Positions 35,966 through 46,429 of a stretch of 64,000 bases of DNA are shown here, piece by piece; the stretch's first letter is position 1; every line of letters begins with the position of its first letter. The position numbers and the translations under genes are program-made. Source of the DNA: Takakia lepidozioides (Eukaryota > Streptophyta > Takakiopsida > Takakiales > Takakiaceae); assembly GCA_030704615.1 (NCBI GenBank), contig CM060732.1:68183053-68247052 (forward strand). Direction: 5' to 3'. The notes beneath the pieces are model-generated. The model searched no databases. It saw nothing but the letters and a program-made list of their open reading frames with translations, and had not been told where the DNA came from.

Positions 35966-36021
35966 TCCGTGCATGAAACAAAAAAATAATCGTGGTGATG
36001 TAAGGAACATGGTAGCAGGAA

Positions 36022-36600
36022 AGAAACTGAAACAGGGGGAGCGAGTACGGAGCGGAAGATACCAGTCAGCAGAGGAACACACGACAGGGGAGCAGAGCAG
36101 AGGAGTCGGGAAGAGGACGGTACATGGGAGCAGAAACCACGAGACAACAGGGGAGCACATAACAGGGGAGCAGAGCAGATGGCCCGAGCAGAAGGGGATA
36201 CAGGGGAGCAGAAAGTACCAGACAACGGGGTAGCAGGGTACACACAAAACATAGGGGAGCACATAGCAGGGGAGCATAGTATCTGGCGAGGGGAAGATGA
36301 CGATATATGGGAGCGAAAACTACCAGACAACAAGGGAACACACGACAGGGGAGTAGACCAGAGGAATCGGGAAGAGGACGGTACAGGTAGCGGAAACTAC
36401 AAAACACCAGGGGAGCAAATAGATGGCCCGAGAAGATGACGATATAGGGGAGCGAAAAGCACTAGGCAGCAGGGGAGCAGGGCACACACGAAACACATGT
36501 GAGCACATAACAGGGGAGCACAGTATCTGGCGAGGGAAAGATATCGATACAGGGGAGCAGAAACTACCAGACAGCAGGGGAGCATGCCAGAATGAAACAC
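36022..36600 (-). repeat. GGGGAGCA repeat with ~110-bp higher-order units
   Basis: Blocks such as 'caggggagcacataacaggg' and 'aaactaccagacaacagggg' recur in a higher-order pattern of roughly 110-130 bp. Same polarity as the other minus-gene introns. Confidence 0.7.
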
Positions 36601-36629
36601 AGGGTGTCGCGGACATAGCCCAGAAGAAC

Positions 36630-37200
36630 TTACCAGGAGTAAATACCAGAAGTTACTAAGTTACCATGTTATCAAAAGTTACCGTGATCTACCATGATCT
36701 ATCATGATTTACCATAAGTTACCATTAGTTATCAAGTTACCGGGAGTGTACCAAATTACCAAGAGTAACTTGGGAAACTGCTCAGGAAGCTTCCTTGGAG
36801 GAAACTTCTCTATTAAGATGCCTTCTTTGTTTAAGGCAACTTCTCCATCAAGGAACCTTTGTTTAACCTTGGAAACTTCTATATCAAAGAAACCTCCTAG
36901 TAGCCAGTATATATAGGAGGCGAGACTGGACACTCTTCAGTCTCGCCAACACCAGTTCAAGCTACTCTTGTTTCTAGTTCCCAGTACTCCAGTCCAGTTC
37001 CAAGTACTCTAGCCCAGTTTCCAGTATTTGGTACTGCAGTCCAGTTTCCAGTATTCAAGTCGTGTTCCATATTTTTGTATTCTTGTTCCTTGTTATAAAG
37101 ATCATCTTGATTCCTATTTACTCATCGTGCATTCGGCCACGCCGACTTGACTTCTTGTCTAGTCTTGTACCTCTAGTCTGATCTCTTGTTTGTGTTCAGT
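36630..37200 (+). mobile_element. LTR-like segment (possible solo LTR) nested in the MULE
   Basis: Composition changes abruptly to AT-rich 'gttaccataagttaccatta'-type sequence. A TATATATA box at 36908-36915 is followed immediately by a perfect 10-bp hairpin, GGCGAGACTG (36919-36928) and CAGTCTCGCC (36938-36947), then repeats of 'ccagttccaagtactc'. TATA plus a hairpin just downstream fits the U3/R part of an LTR. No second copy or coding region was found, and the ends are not fixed. Confidence 0.4.
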
Positions 37201-37245
37201 CATGTTATCGTCCTTGACACAGGGGAGCAGAAGAAGGATAATTAC

Positions 37246-37850
37246 CTGCGTTGCCAACCACTTCCTGTATGCAATTCCTTCACGATGGAAAATGACACCA
37301 GATACAGTGTGCTCTACAAAGGCCTTGAACCAACCATTATCTCCATATTTCACGAAAGTAGGTGGCAAGAGAGTGGAGTCCGCGTCCAGGAGGATGAGTG
37401 TTCCCGGCTTTGAAATGGAATCACCAAGTGTGACTCTCGAATTCCCTCCTTCAATTTTCTCCACAATAGTCTGCACCTGCTTGCGTACGAATCCAACTCC
37501 AACAACGGACATGGGGCCGGTAGCCTCTGAGCTGGGGCCGGTACCCTGTGAGATCGTTTGCTGTCTAGTGATCGGGTGGCCCTTCTGCTCCACTGTTGTG
37601 CGCCCCTCTGGGTCTTAGCAGGTTTGTGCGTTCATTCCTTTTTCTGACCGGGGGGGGGGAGACTCCGTTTGCTCAGCAACAGAGACAGCCTGAGCCTGTG
37701 GCCTAACTGCTCCCTTCTTCCAATTCTCCGATTTCTTCTTGGCCGTGAGGTCATCTGCAAGAATGGGTCGGCGCTCTGGATTCGCACCTCGCAGCCTCAA
37801 AATAATTGCCTTGTCCTCCTTTGGATTCACAGCAATCGGAGCGGAGAACG
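37246..37850 (-). other. Probable first exons of the convergent element gene
   Basis: The minus strand has two open stretches. About 37845-37655 reads AVNPKEDKAIILRLRGANPE then RRPILADDLTAKKKSENWKK. About 37610-37246 includes VGVGFVRKQVQTIVEKIEGG, DSISKPGTLILLDADSTLLP and FVKYGDNGWFKAFVEHTVSG, ending at a GT donor at 37246. A TAA and a poly-G tract separate the two. It starts just inside the right terminal repeat, mirroring the transposase start on the left. No domain was recognised. Confidence 0.45.
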
Positions 37851-39023
37851 CCGCGGGGGGGGGGACAGGGGAGCAGAGGAACCGGGGAGCGGATCGAGCC
37901 GCGGGGGAACGGAACAGGAGAGCAGAGATACAGGGGAGCGGAGGAGGTGAGCTAGGAGCGAAACAGGGGAGCGCAGGCACATGGGAGCAGAGCGCGCGGG
38001 GGGAGCCAAATATTGGAGCAGAGACACAGGGGAGCGGAGGAGGTGAGCGGGAGCGAAACAGGGGAGCGCAGACACAGGGGAGCGGAGAGCGCCGCGAAGG
38101 AAGGAAACAAGGGAGCAGACATGCAGGGAGCGGAAAGAGCTCCGCGGGGGTCGGGGATACAAGAGAGCAGCGAAAGAGGGTTGCGGAGGCACCGGGAGCG
38201 GGGAGCGCCGCGGGGGAGCGGAACAGGGGAGCGGAGGAGGTGAGCGGGGAGAGAAACAGGGGAGAGGAGAGCGCCGTGAGGGAGCGAAACAGGGGACTAG
38301 ATATACAGGGGAGTGTAAAGCTCCGCGGAGGGGGGGGGGGGTTACAGGGAGCAGCGAAACAGGGTCGCGGAAGCTCTAGGGATCGGGGAGCGCCGCGGGG
38401 GAGCGAAACAGGGGAGTAGACATATAGGGGATCGGGGGAGCGCGCGGGAGGGGGGCCAAATAGGGGAGCAACGAACAGGGGAGCGAAGGCACAGGGGGGG
38501 CGGAGGAGGGGAGGAGCAAACTAGGGAGCAGATATACAGGGGAGCGGAGAGCACCGCAGGGGGGGGGGGGGGGGGGGGGGTGGGGGGGGGGGGTCACGTA
38601 ACAGGGAGCGGGGAGCTCCGCGGGAGGGGGGGGGGGGGGGGTGTGGGGGGCGAAACAGGGGAGCAGTGAACAGGGAGCGCAGGCACCGGGGAGCGAAGCG
38701 CGGCGGGGGGAGCCAAACAGGGGAGCGGAGAGCGCCGTGGGTGTAGATAACAGGAGAGCGGGAGCGCCGTGGGGGACCGCAATAGGGAGCGGAGAGCCGT
38801 GGGGGGGGGGGGGGGGGGGAGTGAAGCGGAGGCAGGAGAGCGGAGGGCTCACGGGGCGGGGCGGGCAGGCGGGGGGCCCGGGTTGGTTGGGCGGGGAGGG
38901 CGGCGGGGCGGGGTGGCGCGTGCGGGCCCGGGGGAGGTGGGGATTTGACAGACGGGCTCCGGCGAGGGGGGCCCACGGTCTCGCATGCGTGCATTCAACT
39001 CTCATCCTATGTCTAGTGTAAAC
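37851..39023 (-). repeat. Right terminal inverted repeat and GGGGAG minisatellite
   Basis: The outer roughly 100 bp (38925-39023) mirror the left end closely. The inner part is the inverted counterpart of the left CTCCCC array, with units such as 'gaaacaggggagcggagagc' and several G homopolymers. It is about 0.5 kb shorter than the left array, showing unequal expansion. Confidence 0.85.
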
Positions 39024-39034
39024 TGTGAAAGAGG
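39024..39034. repeat. Right target-site duplication of the MULE
   Basis: TGTGAAAGAGG, 10 of 11 identical to the left flank at 24539-24549. Confidence 0.85.
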
Positions 39035-39224
39035 ATCAGTTGGACCTGTAGGTAATGTAAAATTTTGTGCGTGTACGATCAGTGGCAGGCACGTAAGATT
39101 CATAGCCTCGGCCTCAGTTCAAACGCTTCACACTACATATTGCGATGGCTGGAGTGCAATTTGGAGCAGGAGGCCTGATATTTGTACCGGTGAGCCCGGT
39201 ATAAACCACTGCACCTACTGCCAC

Positions 39225-39600
39225 ACTCCGACAGTTGGGCGATTTCAGAGACTTGACTTAGAACCCAGACAACACAACACACCCAGATAGGCGTCCTATC
39301 TGCTAGGTACTCCCCGACTTTTCTCACCAACAAGCAAATGATGTCAATCTGAAAGTGCACCCAAGACCGCGGAAGAGTAGGCAGAGAATGGCAAAGAGAG
39401 ATTTAGCCGAGTGTGCTCTAGGGATGGCAGTCCAAAGGAAATAGATAAGGAGCAATCTGGTTGGTATCACAGGTGTCTTTGAAGTGTATAGAGGATGATA
39501 GTGCGAAATATATAGCATGCTTGATATGGGAGAAGATGTGAAAGCCAATTTGACGAACAACCACACCCAACCAACCGGCAAAGTAGGTTACTTCGGAGCA
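39225..39600 (+). pseudogene. Inverted, internally deleted fragment of the WRKY-fusion gene
   Basis: The + strand here resembles two separate parts of the coding strand of the minus-strand WRKY-fusion gene. Positions 39225-39360 match the part reading 'LGDLTQNPDNTTHTDRHP' to 'CQSESAP' (gene positions about 41500-41640). Positions 39390-39585 match the part reading 'AECALGDGSPKETDK' to 'DMGEDVKANLT' (about 40290-40480). The two are joined with the roughly 1 kb between them missing, and stops interrupt the frame. It lies tail-to-tail with the gene, between its stop at 39679 and the MULE end. Confidence 0.8.
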
Positions 39601-39678
39601 TTGCATTTAATGCTCTGTGATGATACAAAAGATAATCTAGAAATCCATTAGGATGTACGCGAGCCTTTTCTCAAAGTA

Positions 39679-42600
39679 TCATATGAGTTTCTGACCAAGA
39701 ATCATCACCTTAGGGATTTCCTTGACCTTTTCGTTCATTAGTTTTTGTCCTCCACCCACTCTATCTAGATGCGTCATAGCATGGTTGACATACAAAGGTA
39801 CTATGTACTCTTGTATGACCTCATGCTTCAGACTCTCGTGAACCTTAGCTTTCCCACTATACAGCTCCCCTACCATCATGGAGTGGGAATTCTTGCGTTT
39901 TTCTATCAGTCGTCGTTCTATTTGAAACAAGTAAGGAGTGTGCTCGTCTTCTGTCAATGGCTCCCAAGTTCCCTCCAGAATGGGTTTGAGGGTTGCACAG
40001 ATGCCACTCTGAGCTACCAAACGACGATATTCACTGGGTTTCCAAACATCTTCCCGCACCTCGTGAGAAAATAAAAATTCATACGCCAATCGTGCATCAC
40101 CCATAGATGAGTTATCCCGATAGAAAAAACCATTTGAAACCTGTTTTCTGGAGATCTCATAAGCCTCTTGAGTAGTGTAGGTGCCCTGAGTGGCGAGAGC
40201 TGTGTCCGATGATCCCTGGATCGAAAGGCCACCCATGAGAGGGATGGCAAACTGCACTGCCATTCCTGCTTGCATATTTGAGCCGGTTGTGTGGGCGTGG
40301 CTGTTCGTCAAATTGGCTTTCACATCTTCTCCCATATCAAGCATGTTGTATGTCTCAAGAATAGCACTATCATCCTCTATACACTTCAAAGACACTTGTA
40401 TGTGATCTTGATACCAACCAAATCGCTCCTTATCTGTTTCCTTTGGACTGCCATCCCCTAGAGCACACTCGGCTATTGTTTTTACAGTAAAACTTCTCAT
40501 TGTTCCCCTCTTCGTGAAATCAAAAGTCAATGTTGGATATATTTTTGACACCTTTGATAGGCTTGGAGGTAATCTCACTCCATATTGTTGATTAGAAAAC
40601 GTGCCTCCACGTCCTGGTCGAACCGTGACTCTTAACAATAGTGCGTTGTCATGCTCAGCCCCCGACCCAGCCCCCGAAGGCTTTCCCAGAGGCCCTCTTG
40701 AAGACTCCTCATCTTCATCACCGTTCCCACCTTGGTTCTCTCCAATCCTTAGACCATACATATTGGGTAAAGAATCTTTAGCGTTTGTGCCTCCATAACC
40801 TTCTTGTCCTTGGTTCCCTCTCCTGCCTGATTCATTTGACGCGTGCTGTCTACCACAAATAGACGTTTTTGCAAGCAAGAATCTTGCAACCTCCCAAAGC
40901 AACAGCTCTAGCTCTAGGCTCTCGTTGTCACTCTCCATGTCATGAACTACTATCCTATTAGTTCCTTGCAAGCCCACACCAAATTTTTGTGCCATCTCTG
41001 TGTCTCCGATGGCCTCATGCACACACCTTTCTGGTGGTACTTGAACTTCAGGCAACTTGACAGTCATAACCTCAAAAGCACTACCTTCTTTCAGCACAAA
41101 AGCCCACATGTCCTTCCATTCCTTTTCATCACATGCAACTACTTCCAGTTCTGATCTGCTCTTCAAAATGACCTTGGCATGGTCGAGACCCACACCAATA
41201 ACTCTAGACATGCTCTTCGCATCCAGAAAATAGAACTCTAGGGTGTGCTGGAGGGAATCTAGTTCCCTTCCTGCAACTGTTATCTCTCCCGGAATCTGTA
41301 CAAGGTGGAGCTGCTGCAAGTTTTTACCAGTGGAAAGCACTCCTGCGACCCGGTAGTTGTCATCCATCTCATCACATTGCGAAGCAGTCCAAACTCCATC
41401 TGGGGAGGCATGCCCACTCTTGCCCTTAGAGTTTCTCGCACTCCCTGCCACCACCATGCTAAACCTCTCTAAGCCATTCTCTGCCTGCTCTTCCATGGTC
41501 GTGGGTGCACTTTCAGATTGACATCCTTTCTCAGCTTGTTGGTGAGAAAAGTCAGGAGGTACCTTGCAGGTGGGATGCCGATCTGTGTGTGTGGTGTTGT
41601 CTGGGTTCTGAGTCAAGTCTCCGAGATCGCCCAACTGTCTCCTGAGACCTGTGTAACCCTCATCCATAGTCAATTCTTGAGAGAATGGCCACTCCTGTGA
41701 ATACTGAGATCTTGGCAGTTGCCATTCTTGAGAAGTCTGCTCCTGAGAATAACCCCATTCTTGTGTATCTCCTCCCAGTCCTTCTTCATCATCCACGCTG
41801 GACTCCACCTTTTTCTCATCATGCACTAGACTTGTCTCTTCCCCGCCACATCTATCAAATTCAGCCAAGTCACCGCCAGTCACCATAATTGCTGCTCGGT
41901 CTGCTCGGTTGGTCTTTCGATGACGATCACTGAACTTTGGCATGTGTTGAAGCAATTGAACATGCAAGGTAGGATTCAGTACTTCTTCGTCATCTTCCAT
42001 CACTTCTTCATCTTCTTCTTCCCCTGAATCAAGGGCTGGACCCTCAGCCCCCATTGAGATATACTCCTGAACTTCAGGGACAGAAGCGTCATCTCGTTGG
42101 CGCTTTTGGGGACGACTGACACAGGTGTGAGAGTCAACATAGGTAACCTCCAGTATAGCATCACCCTTGCTTGAAGTCCTGACTACTTTCTTAGCCGGGC
42201 ATCCATTCACACCACATCTATAGAACCCTCTGGAAAACAAAGAAAACATTGAGGCACCTCAGAACGGTTTTGAACATGGACAACGTTGGATAGAAAACAA
42301 GGCCTGATGTTAACAACTCAAGAATTCAAGTATAAGTCAACCCTCAATACCTTCAACCATGTAGTCAAAATCATCATCATTGCTTGAATGGTGTGTAACA
42401 GATTACAGATGCAGTTAGGACATTACCTGCTAGAGGAGGACTTTGGAGTGAGCTTGCGTCCATACTCTTTCCAGCTCCAATCATCATAATTGTCATCCTG
42501 AGGGTCTAGACTTGAGCCCCCCCCAACTGGTTTGAGAAGTAGGAGTTGATCATGATCAACTGGCCCGGTTGTGCAATAAGATGCTAACCTATCAGACTGT

Positions 42601-42902
42601 AGCTGGACCAAATTGCCTGATCGCTTTGATCTTCTAGTGATCTTTGTAGTATCCCCAGTGGGTTGACGACAGCAACTTGAGGGGGAGTCCGTGTTCAGGT
42701 CATCACTCCCTGTGGAAATTGGTGATGATTGTGTGGAAGAGGACATGCCACGCCCACTAGTGCCTGGGATCTGGCATGGTGGTGTGTGGTTTCGGTTGCT
42801 ACCTGGAAAGCTTTTGTGATGAGGCCTAGCCATGTTTGCAAAGTTGCTATCTTTGCCTGTGGCTACCCTTTGGCGGGTTTTCCCTGCCGTACGCACCATC
42901 AT
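39679..42902 (-). CDS. Variant WRKY-domain protein with ~800-residue unknown C-terminus
   Basis: Exon 1 is 42902-42427 and exon 2 is 42229-39679, joined in phase for 1008 residues. A WRKY-type domain spans about 140-195: DDWSWKEYGRK in place of the canonical WRKYGQK core, then GFYRCGVNGC and HTC, giving a C-x4-C-x23-H-x-C zinc site. The intron splits the domain before the zinc knuckle, a common position in WRKY genes. The N-terminus is Ser/Thr-rich and basic. After the domain come an acidic stretch (EEDEEVMEDDEE), repeated 'QEW..SQE' motifs near 190-215 of exon 2, and a long globular-looking region I do not recognise. A plant-type zinc transcription factor in the nucleus is the simplest reading. 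The altered core may change or abolish W-box binding. Confidence 0.8.
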
Positions 42903-44236
42903 GGCAGGATGAGGTCCACATGTAACGGCACAAAATCACATCAGCTGGAACCAATTCTTGAATTGACCAGAGCTAGCTTTAGAAAATCTTACATCCGCTA
43001 TTGGCAACCAATGTATGCTTGGAAAAAGGAAAATGCAAAGCTAACCTCCCCGGAATCAAGTAGGAATCCGCGAGATTTGATACTCAGTTGGTCCATGTCA
43101 TCTAAACATATTCCTCTAGATGATCATTACACAGCACCACGCAAATTTTCTTTCGATACTCGCAAAGATTGTTGTGGTTACCTGTGGATCCTGGAAAGCT
43201 GGCCACTCTTGGAATGACGTTCTTCGACGAGACGTCTCTCTCCATCTTTCACTATGAAAAACCAAAGCAGGCCACTCGATACCCTGTCTTCGAACTGCTC
43301 CCTAAGTTATCTCTTATTTCTTCAAGGTGCACTTCCCCAGTCCGGGGGTGAGATCCGCTGTCAGAACTGAACCGATCTTCACTTGCAAATAGTCTAGTTT
43401 GAACTACAGTGCTTACTAAGGCTCGCCATCAACAAACACATAAGCTGCTCCACGATTCCATCCCGTCAGGTTCAGAATGACAGTACCTGTACTACACATT
43501 TATCCTCCATTCTCTGCACCCCTCTATGAGCCCCCCTCACTTCATTCTCCATAGTCACAGCCCAATCTGTGAGCTTACTCCATCGCCACAGACTCCGCAG
43601 AATGTCCTCCATCCTACAACTTCCCCTCTGGGAGGATCACACATCCATCGAGAATCCATGTCCGCAGTCAAGCTTGAGCATAATTCCTCTGTCTCGCAAC
43701 GCGATCAAAACAGTCCACACTCCACACTGTGGGAAGACGAAGAAGTCTTCACTGAGATACTTTCACTATTCAAAATTAACTCGTGTTTTTTCCATCCCAG
43801 TCAACGTGTTTCATTCGGAGGTCACAACTATCATCCGTCATTTTATCATCCATGATATCACCTTGGGCCTTGGAAAATTCGGTCGAACCGTAATGCGACA
43901 GGTGTCAATACCTATATATTGTTTTCAGGGCTTTGCTTTATTTTAATTTTGTTTAATTGTTTTAAATATGAGGAAGATGACGTGGGGTCCACTATACGGA
44001 ACACGTGCTTGACATTGTCTTCGCATGTTACCAAGATGGGAACATATTATCGACGCGCTCCCATGTACGACCCATGATTTTTCCTTTTCTAATTTATAAC
44101 TGTTTTTTAAATACCATAAGTAAAACTTCATTCGTTGAGCACGATTCATCCATATGTAGTCAGATCATTCATCGAGTCACCATCGTCACAGAACCATATC
44201 TCCAGTTGCTGAGAGAAGCTCAGTGCCTATACAGCT
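42903..44236. promoter_or_regulatory. Divergent intergenic region, WRKY-fusion (-) and plastid L6 (+)
   Basis: About 1.3 kb between the two start codons. Short open frames at 43.5-43.95 kb on + show no recognisable coding. It presumably holds both promoters and 5' UTRs. Confidence 0.4.
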
Positions 44237-45733
44237 ATGGCGTCTCTCACCTGCTCGCTCCCTTCGCCCGCGCTCTCAAGGTATGCCGTCTTCCACTCCC
44301 TCCCTTGCACGCTCAGGTTGACTCTGGGGTCTGTGGATGTTTTGGGGTTTCTTCTGTTTTTTCTTTTTGTGTGTGTGTGTGGCATTAATGAGGCTCACAA
44401 GCCTGGCAAACTACTTTCTTCACCCTTTGGCGGTCCAGAAGGTGTGAGAGCTGGATTTCTGTTGATCAGTTCTCTCTTGCATTGTTCGAGTTCAGGCCAC
44501 GCATATGCGCTGGACTGGCGTTTCCCCAGAAAGGGTTTATCCACTTGGCAGCATGAATTGAGGGTAGCATATGACATCAAACAATATGTCGGAGGAGTAT
44601 GGTGTTCGTGCAAGATTTCTGCTAAATATGGGGGTGTTGCCCCCGCTGCAGGCTAAGTGGGAAACTGTGTATAGAGAGAGAGATATGTGGGAGCATCTCT
44701 TTCTTCTCCTGGTAGACAGCTAACATCTTACCGTCGCTTGAGCCTGTGGTGGGGCCTCAATGCTGTTACTGGGAGTGTCAGTAGTCCAGGGGGACAATGC
44801 AAGTAAGGGCATGGCTAGCCAATATTGGCAGGGAACGGTCGGTGAGTTCGTTGAAATAATGTGGGGGCTGTGCTCGACCGGGTTGGCTTGCAGTGGGCTA
44901 CGGAGTGGTTTTGCAGGAGAAGCGTTGAATTTGAGCAGCGCTTCAGAGGTGGGATGTCCAGTTCAAAGCAGGGGGGGGCCGTTGAGGATCGAGTGCAAGG
45001 AGTCAAGAATCGGGAAGGCACCAATTGAGGTACCCAAGGGCGTGACTGTGGTTCTGGAGGGCCAGAACCTGGCGGTGAAGGGACCACTAGGAGAGCTGAT
45101 GCGGACATACCCACGTGAAATCAAGCTCACAAGAGATCCTACCGGCGTCATCACTGTGGCTAGGGCTTTGGACACTCGCAGGGCTCGCCAAATGCATGGG
45201 CTCTTCCGGTATGTGTTATTTTACAACTTTGCTGTTAGAGAGAAAGAGAGAAGATGTGTCTGATGGAAACGAATTGTGGAAGACTAGGGCATTGTTGTGG
45301 AAATAGCATCATATGTATTGAGTAAAAAATTGTTATCTTCCCTCTTCACCTCTCTCTTCTCTTAAATGGTTGCTTGGTTTCCATGGGTGAGGACAGGACA
45401 TTAACGGACAACATGGTGGTGGGAGTCAGCAAGGGCTTTGAGAAGAAGCTGCAGCTAATCGGTGTGGGGTATAGAGCAGCCATTGACAAGGCAGAGCTGG
45501 TGCTCAACCTGGGGTATTCGCATCAGGTTCGATTGCCTATTCCAGGGGATGTCAATATAAATGTGGATGACAACACCCGGTTGACCATTTCAGGGAGAGA
45601 TAAGTGTTCTGTCGGGGATTTCTCGGCAGCCATTCGCTCTTGGAGACCTCCAGAACCCTACAAGGGCAAGGGTATCAAATATTCAGATGAGGTGATCCGC
45701 CGCAAGGAGGGTAAAGTGGGCAAGAAGAAGTAG
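44237..45733 (+). CDS. RPL6: Chloroplast 50S ribosomal protein L6 (uL6c), three exons
   Basis: Exons 44237-44280, 44894-45208 and 45397-45733 join in phase for 231 residues. The N-terminus (MASLTCSLPSPALS...) is Ser-rich and lacks acidic residues, as in plastid transit peptides. The mature part begins near 'SRIGKAPIEVPKGV'. Family motifs: 'VKGPLGEL', 'ARALDTRRARQMHGL', 'LIGVGYRA', 'LNLGYSHQV' and the C-terminal 'RPPEPYKGKGIKYSDEVIRRKEGK'. The acceptor at 44893 was chosen because it is the pyrimidine-preceded AG that keeps phase with exon 1. The protein binds 23S rRNA near the sarcin-ricin loop and factor-binding site of the plastid large subunit. Confidence 0.94.
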
Positions 45734-46429
45734 TTTCGCTGTTGCAGTTAACTTAGAACCTGCAATCTGTATTTTTCCCCTCTATTTTTTATTGGCCGTT
45801 ACTGGCATTTCATCATGGTCCCAATGTATGTATGAAGTGATCAGTCCTGATGTTGATCTGCCAACAAGCACATGGCCCCTCCTGTATACTGTGGTGCACC
45901 GGTGTAGGTCTTAACTTGGACTGGTCCAACATCTGCGTGAGTTATATTTAACCGGTTCTGTATGGAGTTGTTAGTCTGTGCTTACATAGATGAATTTGAA
46001 CCTTGGGAGACTGGTCCATGGAGAGAGATACAGACAGATGCTCAATTACATAGATCTTTGGGTGCTCTCTTTAAAGGATCCTCCAGAGCTCATGGTGGTG
46101 GGTTTCGCTTGTGAAAGTCGAGAGTTATAATTTCATATCATGCCAAGGATGGAAACTTACTGGCTGCAGTAAGTGGTTGATTCAGTAGTTCTGAGATATA
46201 GTATCAGAAGCATTGCAATTGTACATCTACTACTGCATTTTGGGGTTGGTGCACTCCACGTGTGCGCATGCGAGGGAGAGAATGTACTCATACGACATGT
46301 TCCCTGTTTGTGCCTGAGGTTTTCCTCCAGCTGTAATGCGATGTGCATGTATAAATAGTGATTCAATCAGCGAAACGCAACGCTTTGGGTCTCCCTAATT
46401 TTTTTCCACTGTAGAGGGATTAATACTGA
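45734..46429. other. Intergenic DNA with a LINE-tail-like fragment at 46245-46330 (-)
   Basis: 3' flank of the L6 gene. Minus strand at 46330-46245 reads 'ctcaggcacaaacagggaac' followed by 'tatgagtacattctctccct', a diverged copy of the LINE tail seen elsewhere. No gene was seen. Confidence 0.5.

Larger units (their letters stand above)
24550..39023. mobile_element. 14.5-kb Mutator-like (Kaonashi-type) DNA transposon
   Basis: The ends are inverted copies. The left starts GTTTACACTAGAGATAGGAT (24550) and the right ends with its near-exact complement (39023), flanked by a 10/11-bp target duplication. Inside are a MULE transposase gene on + (26.3-29.4 kb) and a convergent multi-exon gene on - (about 37.9 to 30 kb) that includes a C48/Ulp1-like peptidase domain. 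MULEs carrying a Ulp1-like gene are known in angiosperms as Kaonashi or KI-MULEs. Both genes carry nonsense codons and frameshifts, so this copy is probably non-autonomous now. Low divergence of the outer 100 bp of the ends suggests fairly recent insertion. Nested material is present: telomere-like repeats at 33.49 kb, a palindrome cluster at 34.2-35.3 kb and an LTR-like segment at 36.6-37.2 kb. Confidence 0.88.

Noticed and set aside
37739-39021. Long + and - frames in the right G-rich array
   Set aside because: Mirror image of the left array; products are repeats of GSGERR or SPPPLP type only.
43526-43946. Coding exon between the WRKY-fusion and L6 genes
   Set aside because: Two overlapping frames with no conserved motif, atypical composition and no matching splice partners.
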